A DNA stretch of 64,000 bases from CAWCLK01 sp963796225 (GTDB lineage: Bacteria > Actinomycetota > Nitriliruptoria > Nitriliruptorales > Nitriliruptoraceae). Position 1 is the stretch's first letter; each line of letters opens with the position of its first letter. The notes below the pieces were generated by a model that was not told the DNA's origin, did not search any database, and saw only the letters and a program-made list of their open reading frames with translations. Position numbers and translations under genes: made by a program. Positions 43,938 through 56,006 of this stretch are shown piece by piece. The stretch covers positions 7,188 through 71,187 of the forward strand of contig CAWCLK010000026.1 in assembly GCA_963796225.1 (NCBI GenBank), read 5' to 3'.

Positions 43938-45376
43938 GCGCCGGACAGCCGGTCCCCGTTCCACCGCCCGAGCCGGTGACCGCCCCGCACGACGTGGTGA
44001 CGGGGCCCGCCGTGGACGCCTCGCTGCTGGATTCGACCCAGCGGGCGTTGACCCACCGGATCGCCCGCTCGCAGGCCGAGGCGCGCCTGCCCTCGCTCGT
44101 CGCCGCCATCGCACGCGAGGGCCAGCTGGTGTGGACCGGGGCGGCCGGGACCGTCCGTGGCGAACCGCCCACCCGCGAGACCCGGTACCGGATCGGCTCG
44201 ATCACCAAGACCCTCACGGCCGTGCTGGTCATGCGCCTGCGGGACGAGGGCCGGCTGACGCTCGAGGACACCCTCGACATGCACCTGCCGGGGACACCGT
44301 TGGGCGACCGCACCCTGGCGTCGCTGCTGTCCCACACGTCCGGTCTGCAGGCCGAGACGACCGGGGACTGGTGGGAGCGCACCCAGGGCGGCACGATCGA
44401 CGAGCTCACCGACGGCCTCGGGGACGAGGTCGTCCTGCACCCGGCCGACCGGGTCCACCACTACTCCAACCTCGGGTACGGGCTGCTCGGCGGCGTGGTC
44501 GAGACGCACCGCGGGTGCTCGTGGATGCAGGCGGTGCAGGACGAGCTGCTGGGACCGCTGGAGATGACCCGGACCAGCTACGGGCCGGTCGCCCCGCACG
44601 CGGACGGCTGGGCGGTCCACCCCTGGGCCGACGCGGTCCTGCCCGAGCCCGCGGCGGTCCACGACGCCGGGGCCATGGCACCCGCCGGCCAGCTGTGGGC
44701 CTCGATCACCGACCTCGCGCGGTGGGGGCGGTTCCTGGCGGGCGACACCGGGGACGTGCTCGACGACGACACCCTCGAGGAGATGTGCCAGCCGATCATC
44801 GTGCACGACGACGCGTGGTCCGTCGGGCACGGTCTCGGGGTGCAGGTGTTCCGCTCGGGCGAACGACGCTGGGTGGGCCACGGCGGGTCGATGCCGGGCT
44901 TCCTGGCACTGCTGCTGGTGGACCGCGGCCAGCACACGGTCGCGGCGGTCGCGGCGAACGCGACCTCGGGGATCGACGGGGTGGCCGCCGACCTGCTCGA
45001 CATCGTGGTCACCGCCGAACCACGGCACCCGGACCCGTGGGTGCCGGGCGAGATCCCCGAGGACGTCGTCGACGCCCTGGGGCCGTGGTACTGGGGACCC
45101 GCCCCGCTGTCGCTGCGGTGGACCGACGGGATCCTGCGGATCGTGGCGCTGGAGGGACGCACCCGCGCGTCGCGCTTCGAGCGTGCCGGGGACGGGACGT
45201 TCCGGGGGCTGGACGGGTACTACCGCGGCGAGACGCTGCGCATCGTGCGGGGGGCCGACGGCGTGGTGTCGCACCTCGAGCTGGCGACCTTCGTGTTCAC
45301 GCGTCGGCCCTACGACCCGCAGGCCCCGGTGCCCGGTGGCGTGGACCCGGTTGGGTGGGGGCCGGGGGGCGGATGA
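43934..45376 (+). CDS. Beta-lactamase-family serine hydrolase
   Basis: A 480-residue protein with the class C beta-lactamase/esterase catalytic set: S89-I-T-K92 (RIGSITKTLTAV), Y178-S-N180 (HHYSNLGYGLLGG) and H317-G-G319 (VGHGGSMPGF). The last 130 residues form a beta-rich domain (LRWTDGILRIVALEGRTR) as in other members of this family. No signal peptide is visible, so it is probably a cytoplasmic esterase or peptidase. It is coupled to the acyl-CoA dehydrogenase by a GTGA overlap. Its last codons lie in a 28-base tandem repeat, so the natural end may be altered. Confidence 0.85.
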   Translation: MSAGQPVPVPPPEPVTAPHDVVTGPAVDASLLDSTQRALTHRIARSQAEARLPSLVAAIAREGQLVWTGAAGTVRGEPPTRETRYRIGSITKTLTAVLVMRLRDEGRLTLEDTLDMHLPGTPLGDRTLASLLSHTSGLQAETTGDWWERTQGGTIDELTDGLGDEVVLHPADRVHHYSNLGYGLLGGVVETHRGCSWMQAVQDELLGPLEMTRTSYGPVAPHADGWAVHPWADAVLPEPAAVHDAGAMAPAGQLWASITDLARWGRFLAGDTGDVLDDDTLEEMCQPIIVHDDAWSVGHGLGVQVFRSGERRWVGHGGSMPGFLALLLVDRGQHTVAAVAANATSGIDGVAADLLDIVVTAEPRHPDPWVPGEIPEDVVDALGPWYWGPAPLSLRWTDGILRIVALEGRTRASRFERAGDGTFRGLDGYYRGETLRIVRGADGVVSHLELATFVFTRRPYDPQAPVPGGVDPVGWGPGGG

Positions 45377-45404
45377 AACAGGGTGGGGGCCGGGGGGCGG
45401 ATGA
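45353..45404 (+). repeat. Tandem repeat at the end of the serine hydrolase gene
   Basis: The 24-base unit GGGTGGGGGCCGGGGGGCGG plus ATGA occurs at 45353-45376 and again at 45381-45404 (period 28). Each copy contains an in-frame-style TGA. The second copy abuts the stop of the convergent cyclic-nucleotide-domain gene. Confidence 0.8.
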
Positions 45405-45406
45405 CC

Positions 45407-45811
45407 TCAGGCGACCCGGGTGCGCGTCGCCCGCGCGCCGTCGACCTGCTCGGCCAGCGAGCGCGATGCACGCATGGCGCTGCGGAACGAGGCCGGGTCG
45501 AAGACGACGAGCTCGACGTCGGTGACGGCCACGAGGTCGGCGTTGCGCCGGACCGAGCCGGTGACCGCGAGCTCGCCGGCGACGTCGCCCGCGCCGAGCA
45601 CGGCGATGAGCTCGCCGTCACGGCGGACCTCCACGCGACCGCGGACGATGAGGAAGGCCTCGCGCCCGTAGTCACCGGTGCGGGCGAGCGTCCGCCCCGC
45701 CGGCACGTCGAAGCGGTCCCCGAGGGCGGCGAAGGCGTCGATGTCGTCGTCGGAACGGGCCGGGCCGAGAGTGTCACGCAGCCACGTGACCTTGCCGTCG
45801 GGAGCACGCAT
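45407..45811 (-). CDS. Cyclic-nucleotide-binding-domain protein
   Basis: A single cNMP-binding beta-barrel of 134 residues: IDAFAALGDRFDVPAGRTLA, FLIVRGRVEVRRDGELIAV, and the phosphate-cassette region GAGDVAGELAVTGSVRRNAD with Glu and Arg in place. There is no DNA-binding helix-turn-helix and no second domain, so it is a lone sensor or partner. Which nucleotide it binds, if any, is not known. ATG 45811 (MRAPDGKVTWLRDTLG). It is divergent from the lipoprotein gene; the 291 bases between (45812-46102) should hold both promoters, but I see no strong motif. Confidence 0.8.
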   Translation of the reverse strand: MRAPDGKVTWLRDTLGPARSDDDIDAFAALGDRFDVPAGRTLARTGDYGREAFLIVRGRVEVRRDGELIAVLGAGDVAGELAVTGSVRRNADLVAVTDVELVVFDPASFRSAMRASRSLAEQVDGARATRTRVA

Positions 45812-46102
45812 GGGGGGCCTTTCGAACGGGAGACGGTGACCGGGGCGGGGCGGCCAGCGGTCGGTGCTTGCAAGAGTACGCAGGCGTTTCGGGGCCGGTG
45901 AGCGGATCGGACGGGTCGTCAGGTCCCGGACCCTGCCAGCGTCGTCGGACCACGGCACCACGCGAGAGGCGCTCCACCGTTGGCCGGACGCACGCCGTGG
46001 GCGTGCTGGCAGGGTCGCCACGGGCTGGTACACCTCCCCTCGTCGCACCGACGGGGCCGATCGGACGCGCGACACCAGCACCACGACCCGATCGAGCACC
46101 GC

Positions 46103-46508
46103 ATGGCTCCCATGCCCATACGTCTCCTGCCCTGCCTGGTCCTGGCCGTCGGCCTGCTGGCCAGCTGCAGTGACGGCGCCCCGCCGCCCGCCACCGGGGT
46201 CGCGGACGAATCCACGACCGCGCCGCCCGCGGCCACGCGCCGCCTCGTCCACGCCCCCCGTCACGGAGATCCACGTGCCGGACCTGTCGGGCGCGACGAT
46301 CGACTGCGGGACGGACGAGGGTCCCTGCCAGCCCGGCGACGACCCCCAGCTCGACGAGCTGTGGGACGCCTGTGCGGCCGGGGAGGGCGGCGCCTGCGAC
46401 CGGCTCTACTACGACGCCGGGTTCGACACGCGGTACGAGCAGTTCGGCAACACCTGCGGGGATCGCGACGTGGCGGGTCCCCTCCGCACCCCGAGGAACT
46501 GTACCTAG
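46103..46508 (+). CDS. Small predicted lipoprotein (one frame break)
   Basis: The N-terminus MAPMPIRLLPCLVLAVGLLASC is a lipoprotein signal with the lipobox LASC (C22). After an Ala/Pro/Thr linker the frame breaks near 46236-46241. Deleting one base joins AATAASSTPPVTEIHVPDLS to a small Cys-rich domain (TIDCGTDEGPCQPGDDPQLD, WDACAAGEGGACDRLYYDAG, YEQFGNTCGDRD) with six cysteines, ending PRNCT, 134 residues. The C-x(n)-C domain looks like secreted actinobacterial domains of unknown role. Its stop overlaps the stop of the convergent synthase gene. Confidence 0.65.
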
Positions 46509-47536
46509 CCCACGCGATCGAGGGCGTAGCTGGCCAGCCGGCGCAACGCCTTGACGGCCGTGGTGTCGCCCAGCCCGTCGAGGTGCGCGTGGGCGGTGTC
46601 GACGTAGGTCTGGGCCGTGTCGGCGGCCCGCGCCATGGCGTCGGACCCACGCAGGAGCTCGAGCGCCCGCGGCAGGTCGGCCGGGTCCACCGGGCCACGC
46701 ACCAGCGAGGCGAGCTCGCCGTCGGGGTCGTCCTCGAGCGCGTACAGGACCGGCAGCGTGCGCACGCCCTCGAGCAGGTCGGTGCCGGGGGTCTTGCCCG
46801 AGGTGTCGTGCTCGGAGGCGATGTCGAGCAGGTCGTCGGACAGCTGGAAGGCCATGCCGACGTTCCAGCCGTAGGTGGTGACGTCCTCGACGACGTCGCG
46901 GTCGCAGCCCGACAGCAGCGCCCCGTACCGGCACGACGTGGCGATCAGGGACGCGGTCTTGCCCTCGATGACCTTCAGGTAGTGCTCGAGCGTCGGGTCC
47001 AGCCGGGGCACGTCCGGCGGGAGCGCACCCTCGGAGCCCTGCACCTCCCGGATCTGGCCCTCGCACAGGTCGGCCAGCGTCTGGGCCATGATCCGCGTGA
47101 CCTCGACGCCGAGGTCGGCCGACAGCTCCGAGGCCCGGGCGAACAGGTAGTCGCCGGTGAGGATGGCGACGGTGTTGTCCCAGCGGGCGTTGGCCGACGG
47201 CGCCCCGCGACGGGCTGGCGCCTCGTCGATCACGTCGTCGTGGTAGAGCGTGGCCAGGTGCACGAGCTCGACGATGACCCCGGCCTCGGCGACGCCGCGC
47301 GCCCCGGGGTCACCGAGGTGGCTGGTCAGGGCGACCAGCATCGGGCGGAAGCGCTTGCCGCCGGCGTCGATGAGGTAGGTGGCGACCCGGTCGACGAAGG
47401 CGTGGGACGAGCGGACCTGGGCGTGCAGGAGCCGCTCGACCTCGTCGAGCACCGGGCCGACCTCGAGGCCGTGCGCCTCGAGCTCGGCCAGCACGGGCGC
47501 CGGGATGGCGACGCTCGCCGAACGGTGGGTGATCAC
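46505..47536 (-). CDS. Trans-polyprenyl diphosphate synthase
   Basis: Chain-elongating isoprenyl synthase of 343 residues. Both Asp-rich motifs are present, DDVID (D100-D104, in LYHDDVIDEAPARRG) and DDLLDIASEHD. The GGKRFRPMLVAL motif precedes the first. The residue before the first motif is not bulky in a way that fixes chain length. Its position right after nuoN suggests it makes the menaquinone side chain (heptaprenyl or longer), since complex I reduces that quinone. The ATG at 47536 lies 70 bases after the nuoN stop. Confidence 0.92.
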   Translation of the reverse strand: MITHRSASVAIPAPVLAELEAHGLEVGPVLDEVERLLHAQVRSSHAFVDRVATYLIDAGGKRFRPMLVALTSHLGDPGARGVAEAGVIVELVHLATLYHDDVIDEAPARRGAPSANARWDNTVAILTGDYLFARASELSADLGVEVTRIMAQTLADLCEGQIREVQGSEGALPPDVPRLDPTLEHYLKVIEGKTASLIATSCRYGALLSGCDRDVVEDVTTYGWNVGMAFQLSDDLLDIASEHDTSGKTPGTDLLEGVRTLPVLYALEDDPDGELASLVRGPVDPADLPRALELLRGSDAMARAADTAQTYVDTAHAHLDGLGDTTAVKALRRLASYALDRVG

Positions 47537-47605
47537 GACGGGGATCTTCCTGGGGTGGCGGACATCCGGGTGTGCGTGGGGTTCGCAGCGGGGCGGGCCC
47601 GTGGC

Positions 47606-49255
47606 CTACCGCGCCAGGGTGGCCGACTTGTCGGCCAGGTCGAGCAGGATGGCCGGCTGCAGCCCGAGGTAGACGACCAGGGCAGCGGCCAGGTTCACGC
47701 CGAGGCTCCAGCCCGTGGAGTAGGACGGCTCGAGCATGCCCTCGACGGGCTCCTCGAGGAACATCATGCCCATGATCCGCAGGTAGAAGAACGCGGCGAT
47801 GACGGACGAGACGACGCCGATCACGACCAGCCAGGTCAGCCCGGCGTCCACGCCGGCGCTGAAGACCTGCAGCTTGCCGACGAACCCAGCCAGCGGCGGC
47901 AGGCCCGCGAGGCTGAGCAGGGCCACGGTGAGGATCCCGGCCAGGGCCGGGGACGTGCGCCCGAGACCGCGCAGGTCCCCGAGCGTCACCGAGCTGTGGT
48001 TGCGCCGCTCGACGGCGATGACGGCCCCGAATGCGGCCAGCGTCGACAGCGCGTAGGTCAGCAGGTACCAGAGCGTGCCGGACACGCCCTCGGGCGACGC
48101 GGCCGCGACACCGATCGCGGCATAGCCCGCGTGCGAGAGCGCCGAGTAGGCCAGGATGCGCTTGACGTCCTGCTGCACCAGCGCCACCACGGCGCCGTAG
48201 AGCATCGTGATCGCGGCGAGCACGGCCAGGACGGGCACCCAGAGGTCGGTCAGGGGACCGAACGCGGTGACGTACAGGCGCAACAGGCCCGCGAACGCGG
48301 CGGCCTTGGTGGCTGCGGCCATGAACGCGGTGACGTTGGTCGGGGCGCCCTCGTACACGTCGGGCACCCAGGCGTGGAACGGGACCAGGGCGACCTTGAA
48401 GCCCAGCCCGACGGTGACCAGGACCATCCCGATCACCACGACCCGGTAGGGCGTGGTGAACACCGAGATCGCGCTGCCGATGGCGGGCAGGTCGAGGGTG
48501 CCGGTGGCGACGAAGAGCAGGGCCATGCCGTACAGCAGGATCGCCGACGCGACGGCACCCAGGACGAAGTACTTGATCGCCGACTCCTGCGAGCGACGGT
48601 CCCGGCGGGCGATGCCGGACATCACGTACAGGGCGATCGAGAGCACCTCGAGCGCGACGAAGAAGGTGATGAGGTCGTTCGCGGCGCCGAGCACGGCCAT
48701 GCCCGTCGCGCTGAGCAGCAGGAGGGGTTCGAACTCGGGGCGGTGCACCTCGCGCTCACGCAGGTAGGCGTGGCCGAGCGGCAGCACGAGCAGCGTGGTG
48801 GTGTACACGGTCAGCCGGGTGAACAGCGCGATGCCGTCCAGGGCCACCGAGCCCTCCAGCGCGCTGACGGCGGTCAGGCCGTCGGTCGACAGCTGCATGG
48901 GCACGATCGCCTGCCAGATGGTCATGGCCAGTGCCCCGGCCGCGCCGAGGCCGGCCAGCCAGCTGTGCAGGACGGGCGGCGAGGTGGCCAGGCCGATGGT
49001 CAGGGCCAGCGCCGCCGCCCCGTAGGCGATGGCGACGATGCCGGGCAGGGCCTGCCCGGCGGCGACCAGCACGACGCCGATGGCCAGGCCGACGACCGCG
49101 ACGGGCACGGCGACCCACATGCGGCGGCGCCCCGCCACGGCGAACAGCAGCAGGGTCAGGGCGGCCCCGACCATCACCAGCTCGGGGGCGAAGGTCGACC
49201 ACGCGATGTCGGTGGGCACGGCGGGCACACTCTGGGCGAGGGGGGCGAGCGTCAC
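47606..49255 (-). CDS. nuoN: NADH-quinone oxidoreductase subunit N (complex I copy 2)
   Basis: Antiporter-like subunit, 549 residues with about 14 helices: NDLITFFVALEVLSIALYVM, KYFVLGAVASAILLYGMALL, VALVPFHAWVPDVYEGAPTN and KRILAYSALSHAGYAAIGV. Longer than copy 1 by 62 residues. The start overlaps the nuoM stop by four bases. Confidence 0.95.
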   Translation of the reverse strand: MTLAPLAQSVPAVPTDIAWSTFAPELVMVGAALTLLLFAVAGRRRMWVAVPVAVVGLAIGVVLVAAGQALPGIVAIAYGAAALALTIGLATSPPVLHSWLAGLGAAGALAMTIWQAIVPMQLSTDGLTAVSALEGSVALDGIALFTRLTVYTTTLLVLPLGHAYLREREVHRPEFEPLLLLSATGMAVLGAANDLITFFVALEVLSIALYVMSGIARRDRRSQESAIKYFVLGAVASAILLYGMALLFVATGTLDLPAIGSAISVFTTPYRVVVIGMVLVTVGLGFKVALVPFHAWVPDVYEGAPTNVTAFMAAATKAAAFAGLLRLYVTAFGPLTDLWVPVLAVLAAITMLYGAVVALVQQDVKRILAYSALSHAGYAAIGVAAASPEGVSGTLWYLLTYALSTLAAFGAVIAVERRNHSSVTLGDLRGLGRTSPALAGILTVALLSLAGLPPLAGFVGKLQVFSAGVDAGLTWLVVIGVVSSVIAAFFYLRIMGMMFLEEPVEGMLEPSYSTGWSLGVNLAAALVVYLGLQPAILLDLADKSATLAR

Positions 49256-50822
49256 GGGGCCACCTCCGGGGTCGGCGCGGGCGCCGGGGCCGGGTCCGGC
49301 GCGAGCGCCGGGACGTCACCGGCCGGCGTGACCGCCGAGACGTTGCTGAGCACGTTCTCGACGGCGGGCTCGACCGCGTCGTAGAGCGGGGCGGGGTAGA
49401 TCCCGATGGCCACGATCAGGGCGACCAGGGGGACCATCACGCCGATCTCGGTCCAGTTCAGGTCCGTGGTGGCGTGGTTGTCGGCGCCCTCGAGCGGGCC
49501 GTGGAAGACCCGCTGGTAGGCCCACAGCAGGTACAGCGCCGCGAGCACCGCCCCGAAGGCGCTGAGCACCGCGGCGGCCCGGTGCGTCTGGAACGTGCCC
49601 AGCAGGATCGGGAACTCGCCGGTGAAGCCGTTGAGGCCCGGCAGGGCCAGCGACGACAGCGCGACCACCAGGAAGAAGCCGGCGAACACCGGGGTCTGGC
49701 GGGCGAGCCCGCCGAACGCGGCGATCTCGCGGGTGTGGCGCCGTTCGTACAGGAAGCCGATCAGCAGGAACAGCGCCCCGGTCGACAGCCCGTGGTTGAC
49801 CATCTGCACCACGCCGGCCGAGGTGGCCGTGGTGTTGAGGGCGAAGATGCCCAGCACCACGAAGCCCATGTGGCTGACCGACGAGTACGCGACGAGCTTC
49901 TTGACGTCCTTCTGCACCAGGGCGACGACCGCCCCGTACAGGATCCCGATCACGCTGAGGACCAGGATCCACGGCACCGAGAAGAACCCGGTGCCGGTGC
50001 CGAGCGCGAGCTCGCGGGTGGCGTCGGGGAACAGCGGCAGCGAGTAGCGCAGGAACCCGAAGGCGCCCATCTTCAGCAGGATCGCCGCCAGGAACACACT
50101 GCCGGCCGTCGGCGCCTCGGTGTGGGCGTCGGGCAGCCAGGTGTGGACCGGGAACAGCGGGACCTTCACGGCGAAGGCCGCGAAGAAGGCGCCGAACAGC
50201 CACCGCTGCTGGCCGAGGTCCAGCGAGGCCTGGGCGATCGCGTCGTAGCTGAACGACTGGCCGCCGGCCGCGGCGTACAGCGACAGGATGGCCACCAGCA
50301 TCAGCAGGCCGCCGAACAGCGTGTACAGGAAGAACTTCACGGCGGCGTAGCGGCGGTTGGCGCCACCCCACATCCCGATGATGAGGTACATCGGGATGAG
50401 CGTGAACTCGAAGAAGACGTAGAACAGCAGCAGGTCGGTGGCGGTGAACACGCCGATGACCGCGCCCTCGAGCACGAGGAACGCGGACATGTAGCCCTTC
50501 ACGCGGTCGGTCACGTGCCACGACGAGATCACGATCAGCGGCGTGATGAACGCCGTCAGCACGATCAGCACCAGGGCGATGCCGTCGACCCCGAAGGCGA
50601 TGTTCGCCCCGATCGCGGGGATCCACTCGTAGGTGGCCGTGAACTGGAACACGGACCCGGCGGGGTCGAACTGCACCGCCATCACGACGGCGGCGGCCAG
50701 CGTCGCCAGCGACGCCCCGAGGGCGATCCAGCGGGCCAGGCGGTCGTCCTCGGCGAGCAGGCCGATGAGGATCGCGCCCAGGATGGGCAGCAGGACGGTG
50801 ATCATGACGAGGTTGTCCATGC

Positions 50823-50826
<4 letters not shown>
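49252..50826 (-). CDS. nuoM: NADH-quinone oxidoreductase subunit M (complex I copy 2)
   Basis: Antiporter-like subunit, 524 residues: TDLLLFYVFFEFTLIPMYLI, VPLFPVHTWLPDAHTEAPT, ILLKMGAFGFLRYSLPLFPD and KKLVAYSSVSHMGFVVLGI. The C-terminus ends in a Pro/Ala-rich tail. The GTG at 50826 overlaps the nuoL stop (GTGA); an ATG two codons later (50820, MDNLVMI) is an alternative. Confidence 0.95.
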
Positions 50827-52907
<2,081 letters not shown>

Positions 52908-52910
52908 CGC

Positions 52911-53209
52911 TCAGCCCTTCAGCAGTCGGGACGCGTCCACGTCGAGCGTGCCGCGCCGGAAGAAGACGTTGACGATCAGCGCCAGCCCCACGACCACCTC
53001 GGCGGCGGCCACGACGATGACGAAGAACACGAAGACCTGGCCGTCCCCGTTGCCCCACAGCCGGGAGGCGGCCGCGAGGGTGAGGTTGACCGAGTTGAGC
53101 ATCAGCTCGACGCACATGAACAGCACGATCATGTTGCGCCGGACCAGCACCCCGGCCAGCCCGATGCTGAACATCAGGGCAGACAGCGCGAAGTAGTAGC
53201 CGATGGGCA

Positions 53210-53210
<1 letters not shown>
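52911..53210 (-). CDS. nuoK: NADH-quinone oxidoreductase subunit K (complex I copy 2)
   Basis: Three-helix subunit, 99 residues, with the buried Glu in VLFMCVELMLNSVNLTLAA and VVAAAEVVVGLALIVNVFF. Its ATG overlaps the nuoJ stop (TGATG). Confidence 0.95.
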
Positions 53211-54027
<817 letters not shown>

Positions 54028-54028
<1 letters not shown>

Positions 54029-54708
54029 CAGGCCTCCCCCTCGGGCTCGTCGTCGAACGACCGCTCGGGCACGACCTCGCTGGCGCGGTACCGCCGCGCG
54101 TTGGTGGCCTGCTCGTAGGTGCCGCCCTTGAGCGTGGGGGGCGTGACCGCCAGGCCGCCGTAGTAGTTGACCTCGCGCTCGCGGACCTCGCGGTCCAGGT
54201 GCGGGGTGTCCCGGCCATCGGCGGCCACCGGGGCCAGCAGCATGTCCTTGGTGTGGATGAGGCCGAGGCGGGTGTCGGACGAGATCTCGTAGTCGTGGGT
54301 CATCGTCAGCGCCCGCGTCGGGCACGCCTCGATGCACAGCCCGCAGAAGATGCAGCGGCTGTAGTTGATCTGGTAGTCCTCGGCGTAGCGCTCGCCGGGC
54401 GAGTAGCGGGCCTCGGCGGTGTTGTCCGCGCCCTGCACGTAGATGGCGTCGGCCGGGCAGGCCCACGCGCACAGCTCGCAGCCGATGCAGCGCTCCAGCC
54501 CGTCCTCGTAGCGGTTGAGCTGGTGCTTGCCGTGGAAGCGGGGCGCCACGGGGCGCGGCTTCTCGGGGTACTGGGCGGTCTCGGGCCGGCGCGTCATGTT
54601 GCGCAACGGCACGGACATGCCCCGCCCGAGGATGGTGGTGCGCAGCGCGATGGCCACCAGCCCCACCAGGAGCAGGAAGAAGAGGAACGTTCCAAGGGCG
54701 GTCGGCAT
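54028..54708 (-). CDS. nuoI: NADH-quinone oxidoreductase subunit I (complex I copy 2)
   Basis: 226 residues with an N-terminal membrane helix (LGTFLFFLLLVGLVAIALRT) and two [4Fe-4S] motifs, CIGCELCAWACP and CIFCGLCIEACP. There is no GKSER extension, unlike copy 1. ATG 54708 overlaps the nuoH stop. Confidence 0.96.
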
Positions 54709-56006
54709 CAGTGCAGGACCTCCCGGTCGGTGCGCTCGGCCCGCTCCGCGGTCAGCGCGAGCTGGCCGGAGGGCGGGACCTCGTTGGTGACGGGCACGGC
54801 GTGGTCGGCGTCGGGCAGGGCCACGGCGTCGGAGGTGGCCAGGTCCACGCGGCCACGCTCGTCGCGCGCGACCCGCGGCATGACGACCAGCGCCACCAGC
54901 ATCAGCGCGAAGCCGACGATCCCGGCCAGCGTCTGGTCGGGGAAGCCGCTGCCGGGCGTCCCGGCGTCGCCGGCGACCACGAGTGCGGCGGTGGCCATGG
55001 CCCAGACCAGGCCGATGGGGATGAGGACCTTCCATCCCATGTTCATGAGCTTGTCGTAGCGGGCGCGGGCCTGGGACCCGCGCAGCAGGACGAAGAAGAA
55101 GATGAAGAAGGACGTCTTGGCGAGGAACCAGACCAGCGGCAGCAGGTTGGCCAGCCACGTCGGCCCGAAGACCGGCCCGGCCGGGCCGCCGAAGAACAGG
55201 GTCACCATGACGGCCGACTGGATGACCACGCCCATGAACTCGCTGAGCATGAACATGCCGAACCGCATGCCCGAGTACTCGGTGTGGAACCCGGCGACGA
55301 GGTCACCCTCGGACTCGGCCAGGTCGAAGGGCGGACGCTGCGCCTCGGCGATCATCGAGATCAGGAACACCGCGAAGGCCGGGAACAGCGGCAGGAAGTA
55401 CCAGCCCGGGGCGCCGGCGAAGACGCCCTCGCCCGCCTGGGCGGCGACGATGTCGGAGACACGGAAGCTGCCGGTGTAGATGAGGACGCTGGCCACGGCC
55501 AGGCCCATCGAGATCTCGTAGCTGATCATCTGCGCCGACGAGCGCACGCCACCGATCAGCGGGTAGGGCGACTGCGACGACCAGCCGGCGAGGAACACCG
55601 CGTAGACGTGCAGCGACCCCATCGCCAGCACCCACAGCACGCCGATGTTGAGGTCGGCGGCCTGCATGGTGAAGGTCTCGCCGAACATCGTCCACTGGCC
55701 ACCCACCGGGATGACGGCGATGGTCATGAACGACACGATCACCCCGACGATCGGCGCGAGCGTGTAGACGGTCTTCTCGACCATCCCCGGCGTGATGTCC
55801 TCCTTGAAGAACATCTTGGCGCCGTCGATCAGGGTCTGGCCGATGCCCAGCGGCCCGATGCGGTTCGGGCCCAGTCGCGACTGCATCAGGGCCACGATGC
55901 GCCGCTCGGCCCAGATGAGGATGGCCGTGGTCAGCAGGAACACCAGGAACGCCACGACGACCCGGAAGATGTCGACCCAGATCGGCAGGGAGTCGGTGGG
56001 GGTCAT
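54708..56006 (-). CDS. nuoH: NADH-quinone oxidoreductase subunit H (complex I copy 2)
   Basis: 432 residues, eight to nine helices: RLGPNRIGPLGIGQTLIDGA, KMFFKEDITPGMVEKTVYTL, AQRPPFDLAESEGDLVAGF and HTEYSGMRFGMFMLSEFMG. A polar tail of about 50 residues follows the last helix. The start overlaps the nuoG stop by four bases. Confidence 0.96.
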   Translation of the reverse strand: MTPTDSLPIWVDIFRVVVAFLVFLLTTAILIWAERRIVALMQSRLGPNRIGPLGIGQTLIDGAKMFFKEDITPGMVEKTVYTLAPIVGVIVSFMTIAVIPVGGQWTMFGETFTMQAADLNIGVLWVLAMGSLHVYAVFLAGWSSQSPYPLIGGVRSSAQMISYEISMGLAVASVLIYTGSFRVSDIVAAQAGEGVFAGAPGWYFLPLFPAFAVFLISMIAEAQRPPFDLAESEGDLVAGFHTEYSGMRFGMFMLSEFMGVVIQSAVMVTLFFGGPAGPVFGPTWLANLLPLVWFLAKTSFFIFFFVLLRGSQARARYDKLMNMGWKVLIPIGLVWAMATAALVVAGDAGTPGSGFPDQTLAGIVGFALMLVALVVMPRVARDERGRVDLATSDAVALPDADHAVPVTNEVPPSGQLALTAERAERTDREVLH

